Origin: Apostichopus japonicus
Lineage: Eukaryota; Echinodermata; Holothuroidea; Aspidochirotida; Stichopodidae
Assembly: GCF_037975245.1 (NCBI RefSeq)
Contig: NC_092583.1
Coordinates: 10,828,264-10,892,263 of the forward strand
DNA length: 64,000 bases
Direction: 5' to 3'
How positions within the stretch are numbered: position 1 is the stretch's first letter; each line of letters begins with the position of its first letter. The position numbers and the translations under genes were made by a program. A model generated the notes under the pieces. That model did no database searches. It saw only the letters and a list, made by a program, of their open reading frames with translations, and was not told the origin of the DNA. Below are positions 36,647 to 47,820 of the stretch, piece by piece.

Positions 36647-37143
36647 TAAGCACATAGCTGTTGATTTTTTTTTCGGTGAACAGGGTAGTCTTTTAACACA
36701 CTTAACCTTAGATAATGTTTCATTCGGTGTTTGTTTTGTTTTTATTGAGTGGTGCCCCCCCCCCCTTTTTGAGTAATAATAAAACAGACTTTAATGGTAG
36801 TAGAAATCGACTCATTGAACATTTGTAATTGTCATGTCTCAGATGGAAAGCAAGGCGTTCTTTAAACATGTAACATTTAAATATATATATAACGTCCATA
36901 GTTTGAATGTATTTATCATATGATCACATGTCCATTTCATTCTCCTGAGTCTGAGCACGTTCCTTGTATCTGGAAGAATTCAAAGTTTGATTTCCAAGCT
37001 TCTAACGATGCTTCTTAGTCCCTAATTCGTTAGATACATTAGATTCGTTAGATATATTCAAGAACATTAGATAAGTTAGATACGTTAAATACGTTCAAGA
37101 AACGTACAAGAATTGTTACATTTATTGGGTAAATCGTTACAGC

Positions 37144-37208
37144 CATATGTGTATACATATATATAAATATATATATATATGTATTTATATATATGTTATA
37201 TATATTTT

Positions 37209-37267
<59 letters not shown>

Positions 37268-37270
37268 TAT
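37144..37270. repeat. AT-rich microsatellite at the array edge
   Basis: Alternating AT with TTTATA interruptions. It separates the receptor array from unique sequence. Confidence 0.85.
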
Positions 37271-40020
37271 ATTTGCCACATGTGTAAAATGCTTAAATCA
37301 GACGAGCGCCATTTCTTTCTTTCTTTGCAGTAGAGGAAGCTGAGAGTTCCGTATGCGTTAACATATGCTATCAACATATATGTGACGTAAATTACTTTGT
37401 AAATAAATGAATTCAACATTTAGATATTCGATTACTTCATATATATTGTCCGCAAAACGAGGGAAATACTTGTATTAAATATGCCTGTCTTCGGAAACTA
37501 TATCGTTTGCTACCAGTATCTTTCCCATACGTTTGCAGTTTTCAACCTAAACATCATTAGCAAGTATGCATACGCGTATGAAACTCCACCTTACCAGATT
37601 GAAGTCATGAACGGATGAATGTCCATAGGCCTTTATCAAAATCATTTGAAAATCTGAGTGTTATGAAATAGCAATAGATCAACGTGTGAGATATTCAGAA
37701 ATGGGGTTGGTGAGACCTGGCGAATATTTTACGGACCATGTCAGTTTTACCTCTCAACTGTGCAGGTCAACTTGTAATCTATATATAGAAGAATAACGGT
37801 ATGGCTCACTCAACTAAAGCTAGTACTATAAGTGAACATTTGTTATTATTCTTAAAGGGCGTCGCCAGTTTTAACTGACACACAGTAGGTTTTGTCTAAA
37901 CTACGTAGATAAATAAACTGACACATAGATTAACTGTCGGTTTATTCTTAATTTTTATTGCCCAACATTGGTTTTCATCGAAGTTCGTTCGAACCACTGT
38001 GATTACCCAAGCAGTCTTTTTGTCTTAATATATTCCAAAAGTTGATATTTGTAAAGTTAATAAGTTACGTTCCCTCCTGTCATTCATTTTGCAGAACGGG
38101 GATTTGAGTTGGCTTTATAACTGCTTGCATACACAAATGTCTAAGGACACCATTAGACAAGAGTCCAGGTATCAAATACAGATAATTAAAAATGTAAGAA
38201 TTAACTGAAACGTGACCCACTCAGTTTCCACAACGCCGAAGACAATTACCTTTAAAGCGTGACTTTCTTGCTTTTAATTGATGGATTTATGCCGAATTTT
38301 AGTCTTGACATTAGCGTAGCCTATAAGGAGTAAGACACTTTCGGATGCTATAGCAGTGTTTCCGTAGCTATTCAGGTTTTGTAGATGCACCCCTTAACGA
38401 TATTATAAATCCCTGAAATGCTCCTTTAAGTCTAACTTGATCATATCGTCGGCTGCTCAGTGCAGGCCTACATATACAATTATGTTAATACTTTGTTTTA
38501 ATAATTATAATAACTTAATCAATGCGTATTTCTTGTAACTTAATTTGAACAACACAGTACCCTTGTATGACATTCCCATATCATTATCTGGGCATAAAAA
38601 ATATTTAGTGTATCGTAAATATGATATTTGAGGTAATGAAATTATTCATGCTTTTGCTATTGATTAGTCAGTTTTGTGATGCATCTGGGAAGCTGACATA
38701 ATGGCCTCTGTGTTAGACTGAGTAAATCAGTCACTTAAATTGATGGTCCTAAGATAATTGTAGAGAGTCATTTCTCACCAATATTAAAAGTGATATAGAA
38801 ATACAACCTAGACGGATAAGTTTTTTTTTTATCATAACAGTCTGCAACATATCAAATTAATTTGGTGCCTGATAAAGTAATCCTCTGAAGATGCGAAAAG
38901 AAGTTACTAAAATCGAACTATCTATCCGAGAGCACGCATATTTCCGTTCTATAACGATAGCCGCGACGACATTGCTAATATGATAAAATCATTGAAGAAA
39001 GATCACGAATACAGAGTAAGCAATTGGCCTTGGGGGAGGGTAGGATTTGGTGGGGGACGACGGGTGACATTATTGTCAGGAAACTCTTACCCCTTCCTTA
39101 CCCCTTTCAGTTTCGCTTTTGTATTCAACAAGGAATAAGAGATATCAAATAAAAGATATTCTGATGACCGAAGTTAATTATGAATTAGCATCCATTGAAT
39201 ATTTGAACAGGATCAAGTTCATGAATGTAGTTTTAAAATGGAATATATCCGTCACGAAATCATTTTTTCTATAAAAAAAATTCAGGTATAAAATTCATGG
39301 AAGCTGCTCGCAATACTGCTTTCAAAGTACATGGCATTCATTTATCTGCACGCACACTGTGTGTGGTTTTGATTATCTAGATGCATCTCATATAAATAAT
39401 GATATTATATTCACCACTGACACCTGCGTGGTTTAAAGTAGGAAAAAAAAAAGATTCACACTGGATCGTATAACCAATCAATATCCGAATATTTCTATAC
39501 AATATGTGACATACTTAAACACTTAGCTTGCTATTTGAACGCTAATGTTGTCATTGTAAAGGTATATTGTTGTTTGTATGGAAGTAAAACCACAGTCCCG
39601 AAGAAAAAGGAATTCCGAACATTTTGAAAATTATTTCAATAATGTAACACAACAAAACGTATTAACGTAGCCTGCAGTGTACAACAGCTATTGAAGAAAG
39701 TTGTATAGGATTGTGTGTAAGCTGATGTACGTTCTATATACTTAATACCGAGTGCTGCTCTCGTCATATAGAACAGCGCTCATTCGAAACACATCGTTCA
39801 AATTAGATTTGTAAATGTTAATAATTCTTGAGTCGTTGACCATCGATATCATTTCATCGCGCTTTACGTGACCCCTGCAGCCACAGATCACGTGACTCCT
39901 GCTGCCACAGCTCAAACGTAGCATCTACATTAGAAGACCTCGAAAAGAAACCGACAGTAAGTACTCAACACTCTGTCATCCTTCCTCTTGAAGTGGTCAC
40001 AAAATATTTAAGTATTGTCC
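37271..40020. other. Gene-poor unique sequence
   Basis: Frequent stops on both strands. No ORF with protein-like composition and no repeat of note except short homopolymers (T near 38,820, A near 39,443). A GA/GT-rich patch lies at 39,030-39,065. Confidence 0.5.
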
Positions 40021-40021
40021 A

Positions 40022-42332
40022 TTTGTGTGTGTGTGTGACGCCTCGCTTGTAAACACGGTATCTCAAGAAGGGAAGCTTGGACCAATCTAATATTTGGTGT
40101 ACATAAGTACCACATTGAGTAGATGTGCCCTATTTTTTGGGTGTCTGTGAAGGTCACCAAAGGTCAGTTAGAGGCCAAAAACCAAAATATTAAAACAAGC
40201 AATAACTCCTATTGACAGGGTCCGACATGGTTGATATTTTGGGAGTAGTTGTGAATGGGGTAAGGGATCGCTTCAAAACATAACTGTCATGTGATCCAAG
40301 GTCAACAAAGGTCAATCAGGAGTCAAAAACTAGTATTTTTCAGTAACTTGAGAACAAAATGTCCATCAAGGTTGGGAGTTACGCTATTGTAATCCATGAG
40401 TCGACCCGCATCTAGGTGACCTTTGACCTCAGGTTGAGCTCCGGTGACCTTTATCAGTTTTTTTGGTTATTTGAATTTTCGTGGCCATAATAATCGGATC
40501 TCATAGGTACCTTCCGATCAAAATGGTCCATGGTTGACCCCTGTGCGACCTTCGTGTGCGAAGTTATCAGAGGTCATTTTTTTTGTTTTTTAATAAGTAC
40601 AGTTAGGATGGTCGCACAGACTTGTCATGTTGCTGTTTGGAATGAGCGTGTCAAACTACATCTGACCGCGAGGTCAAAAGGTCAAAGGTCATGTCTTGCA
40701 AAGTATGCTCATTTTAGGAGATACGAGGCAAAACATAAAAAGTTTGTCAATACTTTGATATATGAGAGAGCTCTTTGTGCTATATATAGGACACCAACTC
40801 CCGCTTCAATCGGACACCCAGTTCTCAAGTTATGAGGGGCCAAAGGTTGGTTTTGATACCTTTCTAGCAATAACATTATGTTTGTACATTGTATAGGCCA
40901 AACAAATTTTACGACAGAGTGCGCATCATCGAGAGGAACAGTTTTTATAAAAACCATCAGGTCATCCAAGGTCATTCAAGGTTGATTATGTGCAGAAAAC
41001 TGCCAACTTATGCTAAGTTTTGCAACAACTTCTAGTCACGAAGTCTGACTTGGCTAGTATATTGGGACAAGTTGTGAATAAAGTAGGGGCACATTTTCCA
41101 AAATAACCGTGATGTGATCCAAGGTCACCAAAGGTCATTTATGGGTCAAAATGTGTTTTTTCCCTCAATAGCTTGTGAAACTACCACTGACAGGGTCCGA
41201 CATGGTTGATATTTTGGGACTAGTTGTGAATGGGGTAAGGGATCGTTTCCAAACATAACGGTGATATGATCCAAGGTCAACAAAGGTCAATAAGGGGTCA
41301 AAAACTAGTATTTTTGCAATAACTTGAGAACCAAATGTCCATCAAGGTTGGGATTTTAGGACAGAGTGCACATCATCAAGGGGAACAATTTTGATAAAAA
41401 CAATTAGGTCATCCAAGGTCATTCAAGGTTGATTATGTGCAAAGAAATGCCAAATTATGCTACGTTTTGCAACAACTTCTAGTCACAAAGTCTGACATGG
41501 CTGATATATGGGACAAGTTGTGAATGACGTAGTGGCACGTTTTCTAAATAACCGTGATGTGATCCAAAGTCACCAAAGGTCATTTATGGGTCAAAATGTG
41601 TTTTCTTCTCAATAACTTGTGAAACTACCACTGACAGGGTCCGACATGGTTGATATTTTGGGACTAGCTGTGAATGGGGTAAGGGATCGTTTCCAAACAT
41701 AACGGTAATATGATCCAAGGTCACCAAAGGTCAATTGTGTTTTTGGCAATAACTTGTGAAACTACTATTGACAGGGTTCGTCATGGTTGATATTTGTGGA
41801 CTAGTTGTGAATGGGGTAAAGGATCGTTTCCAAACATTACAGTCATGTGATCCAAGGTCAACAAAGGTCAATTAGGGTCAAAAAGTAGTATTTTTGCAAT
41901 AACTTGAAGAACCAAATGTCCATCAAGGTTGGGAGTTACGCTATTGTAATCCAATAGTCGACCTGCATTTGGGTGACCTTTGACCTCAGGTTGACCTCTA
42001 GTGACCTGTATTAGCTTCTTTCAAGTGATTTTTTTAATTTTCGTGGGCATATTCAATCTAAATTGTCCAAAAGTTGACTCCTCTGCAACCTTAATGTGCG
42101 AAGTTATTAGAGATCAAGGTTTGGTTTGGTTTTGTAATACTTGGTGTGTGGATTCATAACATTGAGTACAATAACCCTATTGTTTTGATGGAGGTGTGTA
42201 TAACCTCGTACAGTAGACTGACCTGTGTTAGCATGCCATAGTGTTATTGTAACAGCTAGTTCTGGTTATACTAACAAGCAGAAGTCTAGTGCACTGAAGG
42301 CATCGAAACCTCAATGCATTTTGCATTCTGGT
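40022..42332. repeat. AGGTCA-rich interspersed repeat, long copy
   Basis: Starts with a GTGTGTGTGTGACG head and ATCTCAAGAAGGGAAGC, and ends with CATCGAAACCTCAATGC and CATTTTGCATTCTGG. Head and tail both recur at 60,351-60,805. The body contains at least four copies of a block starting GACAGGGTCCGACATGG (near 40,214, 41,189, 41,633 and 41,770). By eye there are more than 25 AGGTCA/TGACCT words, often as AGGTCA-N4-AGGTCA. No coding potential. Confidence 0.75.
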
Positions 42333-42397
42333 CAGTGGCGTAGGAAGGTACTTTTGAGTGGGGGGGGGGCTGAAGCCTGATGGTTCCTACGCCCTTG
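42333..42397. mobile_element. 65-bp hAT-type MITE
   Basis: Ends CAGTGGCGTAGGAA and TTCCTACGCCCTTG are 14-base inverted repeats with two mismatches. It is flanked on both sides by the same 8 bases, ATTCTGGT (42,325-42,332 and 42,398-42,405). Eight-base duplications with CA-G ends are characteristic of the hAT superfamily. The core is a G run and short filler. Confidence 0.85.
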
Positions 42398-42405
42398 ATT
42401 CTGGT

Positions 42406-43930
42406 TATTCTAACCAACATTTCATTTAGGTCATTGTTTCATTTGTAGCAAACTGGGATATCAAAATGTCTGCTCTTAAGTCTATACAGCCAATGCGAAT
42501 TGTGAAGGGTTAGAGAGGGACGGTAGAATAGAGGAGAGGGAGAGGTAAAGGGGACTCTATGGGGTCGAGAGGAGGGGCGGTGGAGGGGACTGGCCTTGGA
42601 TTATTTTGCCTCCCTCATCTTTTCACCAGTGCATATTTATTCCAGTGCGTCATAGTATTGGTCAAATGTATGTTTAGTTCATTACTCAAGCGCACACATT
42701 CGAATTCTTCGAATTTACTCTCCTTTTTTTAAATGACCATTCCGGCGAAAATATTTCAAAACGATATCATATCATACAAGAATTAAATTGTGTTCTTATA
42801 ACAGAGCTTTCTTAGAGAACCGAGATGTACCATCATAAATGCTCTAGACATTCTGTTTTTTACCCTAGCCTATATGTCAATGGTGTGAATCGAACGAATT
42901 GCTAACGTTTTGTTGTTTATTGATTGGGATTATCATTTAAGAAGGGGGTTAATGTAGGCTTTAACTGGGCTTTGGGTAGCGATATAGGTGGTGAATTAGG
43001 TGCTAGACTTTAAACATTATGTATTTGTCGACATACCGGTACTCTACAGTCAAACATCGACATTAACTATTGGAAAGTTTACAAAGCAACAGAGGAAATA
43101 AACCCCAGATCAAATATTTCTAATTAATCTGATGGCGCTGTCTCAACTGATGACATCTTTTCCATTTGTTCCTATACCTACATCATTTCCCACACACGTT
43201 TTTGGTATCTAAGTAGCAATACCATGCTATTAATCATGAATTATTCTTGTAGCTATGCGTTGAATTTTCGCAATATGGTATACGAGATTCACATATAACG
43301 GAATCTTCAGTTTGAGCAGCCTAGCATATTTAAACCAATTGTGAAATGACCACGTCAAGCCGATCATGAGAAAGTCTAAGTTGATCAATTTGTGGTTTTG
43401 TGAACTTTATGTGGCTGCTGTACGACAAAAGAAGGTCGCGACATAGATCGGAGACCAATTTTGGAGTTCAAATGACGGAGCATATCCATTAAAGGAATAC
43501 TACCAATAGTTGAATTTTCGAGAGCACTCCCAGTATTTTTCGTCCCCCCTCATCGTCTCAACAAAACACAGGCGGAACATAAGCCACCCCTTTCCATACT
43601 ATACACCCCTCCTCTTTCTTCTTTCACTTTTTAGCTAATATCTGATGTGATTTATACTCGGTCAGAAAATTCGAGTTGTTGGGTAGTATATTTTAAAGAA
43701 ATTCACTCGGTGTAAATGTTTGGCCTTCTTCGCCGTTTCATTGCAAACAATTGCGCATGCTCATAAGAAAAGCGTATATGACAGGACTAAGAAGGGCCTC
43801 GATATAAAACTCCTGACTTTCGGTGTTACGAGTATGGCAAAATATCTCCTATAAATTTATAAAGCGCAGAAAGATTAATAAATTGAAAATCACTGATATC
43901 CTTAAACGATATGATTTGGAAGCGAAATCA
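42406..43930. other. Gene-poor sequence
   Basis: No protein-like ORF. A GGGGA/GAGG-rich patch lies at 42,500-42,600. Otherwise featureless to inspection. Confidence 0.45.
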
Positions 43931-43934
43931 CCCA

Positions 43935-44215
43935 GCGACACCCATAGGCGTAAGAGGCGGTGGGGGGGGGGGGCAATATGCTGAGAATTTTTCGGGCGCT
44001 GTGTTTTTCAATGGTTAAACTTATATTTTAATTATTGTAACGACTTTCCCAAAAATTATAACCAATATGGAAGGGTTATAATACGGCAAATGATTGTATG
44101 TAATATGCGTGCGATGTAATAACCGATGCATGCCTATATGATATGCACATTAACATGTTAAACGCGCGCGCAGCGAGCGAAACATTTTGGTTATATTTTT
44201 CTGACAAGTCGTTTA
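43935..44215. repeat. Fragment of a GGCGTAAGAGG / GCGCAGCGAGCG-type element
   Basis: CCCATAGGCGTAAGAGGCGG followed by a long G run, and near 44,163 CGCGCGCGCAGCGAGCGAAA with ATTTTGGTTAT. Such phrases recall common transposon ends in marine deuterostome genomes. Family not assigned. Confidence 0.35.
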
Positions 44216-44985
44216 AGCTCCCATCTCCCCATCCCACAAATCAAATAAGGCTCCTACTACTATGGCGACACCGATAACTTTATGATCAAACCAGCTCCGA
44301 TGATATTCGTACACGCACAAGTATATAGTACCGTACTGCGGTAAATTTGGCGCGGTACAATATAAGTTAACGTAGGCGTATGTTTCTAAAACGGTTTACC
44401 CTAAACAGCGACGCTCCGCTTACATCCACAAACAGTACCCGAACAGGTTAAAATCCTTACAGAAATTTTAGACCTAGGCGGTATCTAAGAAAATTTCCTT
44501 TAACTTTCGAAAGCTGTATCTTGTCGAATTTTTTTTTTGCGGTAAGGAACAGCTGCATGTAGAGCTATGATTTCCCTGCTGCCATCTTGTTTAGAATAAA
44601 TGAAAGAACGACTACAATCTCACTACTGTAACTTGCCAGTCTGTTTATCCAGGCACCGAAGCTATTAAGCACAAACCACGACACGAAGATCACGTTCTAG
44701 AAAACAATATAATTTTCATCTAACTGCTGCCAATTGACATGTCAAAGTTAAATGGGACTATTACCTTAAAGCATGGTACAAAAAAAGAATAAGACAACAA
44801 ATGTATACAGATTTTTGTTCTTTAAACATTCCATTACTTCACAAAATCAAACTTCCATTTAAGTTAGTACTCAAATATAACCCAAGAGTTTCATTTTGAT
44901 ATTGGACATCGATAATTTTAGCGTCGGTCCTAGTCGAGTTGGTATATGACCAAGATTAAAAGTCTCTCATCGCAGAAGATAATAA
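44216..44985. other. Gene-poor sequence
   Basis: No protein-like ORF and no obvious repeat, apart from a T run near 44,530. Confidence 0.4.
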
Positions 44986-46174
44986 AGGCCATGTCACATC
45001 TCACCGGATTGCAATAACGGAGAGGGAACGAAGACAAAAATGGCACTCCGTTGATGTACGTTAGTATCCGTTTATGCTGCGGTTCTCCTCCGTCCGTCTA
45101 CGTACGTTTCATTAACGGGAAGTTCCGGTTTGTCCGGCGTCGATTTTGAACATGCGCAAAACTTGGAACGGACATCCACCGAAAAATGTCTCCGTTATTT
45201 ATTCGTTACTAATCCGTTAAAGAATCCGTTTTATCAGTTTCTCATGCGTTTTATTCGTTCTGTATGCGTTTGGCATACGGTATTTCTCCGTTCGTCTCTG
45301 GTTATTGCTTTTGCTCACCGGATCATGAACGGACAAAGAACGGATGAAACGTAGAAGTACAGTACCTATACCGTATATTCGACGGACGCTAACGTAGAAA
45401 TAACGGAAGTGTAAAGGAATAGAACTGACAATGAACAGATAGGTAACGTACGTTACACGGAAGAAACGGAAGAACTCAGGCCAGAAAAAGTATAACAGAC
45501 GGACAAAGAACGAAGATGCAGCGTACTTCCACCTTGTCCACTCCAAGCCTCCCACGCCTCATTCTACCGTCAACACCTTCATTATGGACCCTTCAGAAAG
45601 ATTCAAGCTTCAGACCACGGTGTCAGTTTACAAGCACAGATGCTTATCACTGAAGCCAACATCAAGCAAGAACTATGAACAAGTCAAGAAGAGAAAGAAG
45701 AGACGTGCTCGGCGTAAATGCTGGTCTAGGGCCTGGCTAGGTCCACAGAGAAGACGTCAGTTTGGTCTTTATGACCAACTTATGCAGGAGCTGCGAATGG
45801 AAGACCAAAAGCTTTCATCAACTTCATGAGGATGTACCCTGAAATGTTCAGACCGTTTCTTCTCCGTTACTAGTCCGGTATGTCCGTTACTTTTCCGGTA
45901 CTCCTACGTTTTGTATGTTCTTTGTCCGTTATTTGTCCGCTGTAAATTCGTTACTATCCGTTGATGTTCGTTAGTTTGTTCGTTGTTCTTCCGTTGTTCT
46001 TCCGTTGCTGTCCGTCCCGTGTACGTTTGTAATCCGTTTTCACCTTTAAACTTCCGGTACGTTGCAACCCCCAGATGCATGCGCGACAACTTTTGCCAAC
46101 GGAACAAACCGGATGACTGTTTTTCGCGCGTACCCTTGTCCGTTCATGCAATCCGGTGAGATGTGACAGGGCCT
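44986..46174 (+). mobile_element. PIF/Harbinger-like DNA transposon, non-autonomous
   Basis: Terminal inverted repeats of 28 bases with one mismatch: AGGCC[A/C]TGTCACATCTC and on through CACCGGATTGCA. The likely 3-base TAA target duplication (44,983-44,985 and 46,176-46,178) is ambiguous by one base. Both subterminal halves are packed with CCGTT/AACGG words, perhaps transposase sites. It encloses a truncated, frameshifted transposase N-terminus on the plus strand. No DDE catalytic core is present. Confidence 0.8.
45584..45860 (+). pseudogene. Harbinger transposase N-terminal fragment
   Basis: Starts ATG at 45,584. After a basic stretch (KKRKKRRARRKCW) it reads RAWLGPQRRRQFGLYDQLM then QELRMED, which matches the conserved entry to PIF/Harbinger (HARBI1-like) transposases. 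A frameshift after 45,803 moves the continuation KAFINFMRMYPEMFRPF into another frame; similarity then stops at the element's 3' end. The catalytic domain is missing, so it cannot be active. Confidence 0.7.
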
Positions 46175-46586
46175 TTAAGCAATTCTGTCTCTCTAATTAA
46201 AACTAATGAAACAAAACCGAGAGGTTTTCTTACATTGATGATCACCAATCCTTTTCTGATCACAACTCTGTGTTATTTGCAAACAAAACAGTAGAAAAAG
46301 GTGATAAGAAAACAAGCAGAAATAAAGACAACCAACCTAAAACAATGATATGTTACTTTAAATGAGATCTTTCCAGTTTTTCTTAGCTTACTGATATAGG
46401 GTCTTGCAGTTCAATTGATCAATATTTAGGAAATTGTCACATTTCCAGACGTGAGAGGGTCAATGGCGTTTAACAGAATTCCAGAAAATCCCCCTGCGCT
46501 TATTTGTCAATATTAATCATAGGTACATGAGTCACATGACATATCCAAGACATCTGGCAAAAGACATCTAAGTATATACTCTGTCT
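46175..46586. other. Short unique stretch upstream of a promoter candidate
   Basis: No coding potential. Contains TTAGGAAATTGTCACATTTCC near 46,425. Confidence 0.3.
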
Positions 46587-46624
46587 TATAAAAAGTTAGG
46601 GAGAGTTCGTTTATTTACTCATTT
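46587..46624 (+). promoter_or_regulatory. Candidate promoter with TATA box and initiator
   Basis: TATAAAAAG at 46,587-46,595 and TCATTT at 46,619-46,624, with the initiator A 34 bases from the TATA start. It leads into an ATG-free leader and a GTAAGT donor. The gene it would serve is not identified. Confidence 0.35.
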
Positions 46625-46789
46625 CCTTGAAGGTCTTCGCCAGCGAGGTTTATTCCTTAAGCCAAGAACAGTGACGATTAAGAAAGGTCAGGTTTATAGT
46701 TCTATTTCGGTGTTCAAAAGAAAAATCAGTTCTCGTTGGATTCTGTAAAGAATACACTTAGTTTTGTTGAGTTGCCGCGAGTTGCCGCG
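46621..46789 (+). other. Candidate non-coding first exon
   Basis: 169 bases with no ATG, ending GCCGCG and a consensus donor GTAAGT (46,790-46,795). A 5' UTR exon is plausible. The downstream partner may be the decayed Ig sequence at 49.9 kb or may lie outside recognition. Confidence 0.3.
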
Positions 46790-46847
46790 GTAAGTTTAAA
46801 CTTTCGGTTGTTTTTAGTAAGTTTTTACTAGAATAAGATATATAAGA

Positions 46848-46850
46848 ATA

Positions 46851-46935
<85 letters not shown>
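46848..46935. repeat. (AT)n microsatellite
   Basis: Pure alternating TA for about 85 bases, inside the presumed intron. Confidence 0.95.
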
Positions 46936-46938
<3 letters not shown>

Positions 46939-47379
46939 GGGTTCTTTTAATCACGAGATACTTTTACCATTTGGCAAAACTAATTACGTCTAACACCGTG
47001 AATAATGTTTACTATTGGATAAGAGTTCAAGTTCGCTTGAAGACAGTTTTATAAGAAAGGTCTCTGTAAATACTTTTGCTGTAAACAAATGTTATACAAA
47101 AGTCACAACATTTGTTTTCATTCAAAACAGCACGGGGAAATTCTCCTCGTTTTACTTCACGAACTCGTCGCTATTATTAACATTTATCCTTAAAGCATAG
47201 AAGTAAGTTGATTTGGAGAATGAAATTTCGAGGAGTTGCTGGTCGTAAAATGGAACGAACGATATCAATTGTAACTTGATCATCAATAAACAAACTTTAT
47301 TCCTTTTCCAGGGAGTAAACTTTCTTCCTTTTTGCTAGAGAGATATATTTATTTTCTGTATGTATAATTTAATCAATCA

Positions 47380-47820
47380 TAATTCCTTACTGCCAAGTAC
47401 TCTACATGTTGTTTCTTAATTTGTTAATATCAGAGTTTTTTTTATTGTGGAACGGGCAGAGCCTAATTACTTACTGCCAAAAAACTTTATGTGTTGTTCC
47501 TTAATTTGTAAATATCATAGTTTCTTTTTACTGTGGAACTGGCGGAGCCTTATTACTTGTTGCCAAAATCTCTATGTGTTGTTCCCTAATTTGTGAATAT
47601 CAGAGTTTCTTTTTATTGTAGAACGGGGTGGAGCCTAATTACTTACTGCCAAAAAACTTTATGTGTTGTTTCTTAATTTGTAAATATCGGAGTTTATTTT
47701 GATTGTTGAACGGGGGCGGAGCCTAAATGCCTAATTACTTACTGCCACAAACATTATGTTTTGGTTCTTAATTTGTAAATATCACACTTTCTATTTATTG
47801 TGGGAAGGGGCGGAGCTTCA
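47380..47820. repeat. Five-copy tandem repeat, period about 84-98
   Basis: Units starting AATTACTTACTGCC near 47,380, 47,464, 47,548, 47,635 and 47,733. Each contains TTAATTTGTAAATATCA and ends GGGCGGAGCC. Copies are diverged, and small inserts shift the period. Confidence 0.75.

Larger units (their letters stand above)
28474..37090 (+). repeat. Tandem array unit 4 (holds gene D), last and truncated
   Basis: A mosaic. 28,474 to about 29,063 matches unit 2. 29,063 to about 32,240 resembles all units but is diverged. 32,243 to about 33,110 is nearly identical to units 1 and 3, with similarity fading to about 34,000. From there to the end it follows unit 2. It lacks the last roughly 480 bases of a full unit and ends in a small TTAGATACGTT-like expansion (37,024-37,110) beside AT-rich repeats. 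This is the right edge of the array. Confidence 0.85.

Noticed and set aside
39742-39924. Minus-strand 60-codon ORF
   Set aside because: Short, atypical composition, no splice or promoter context.
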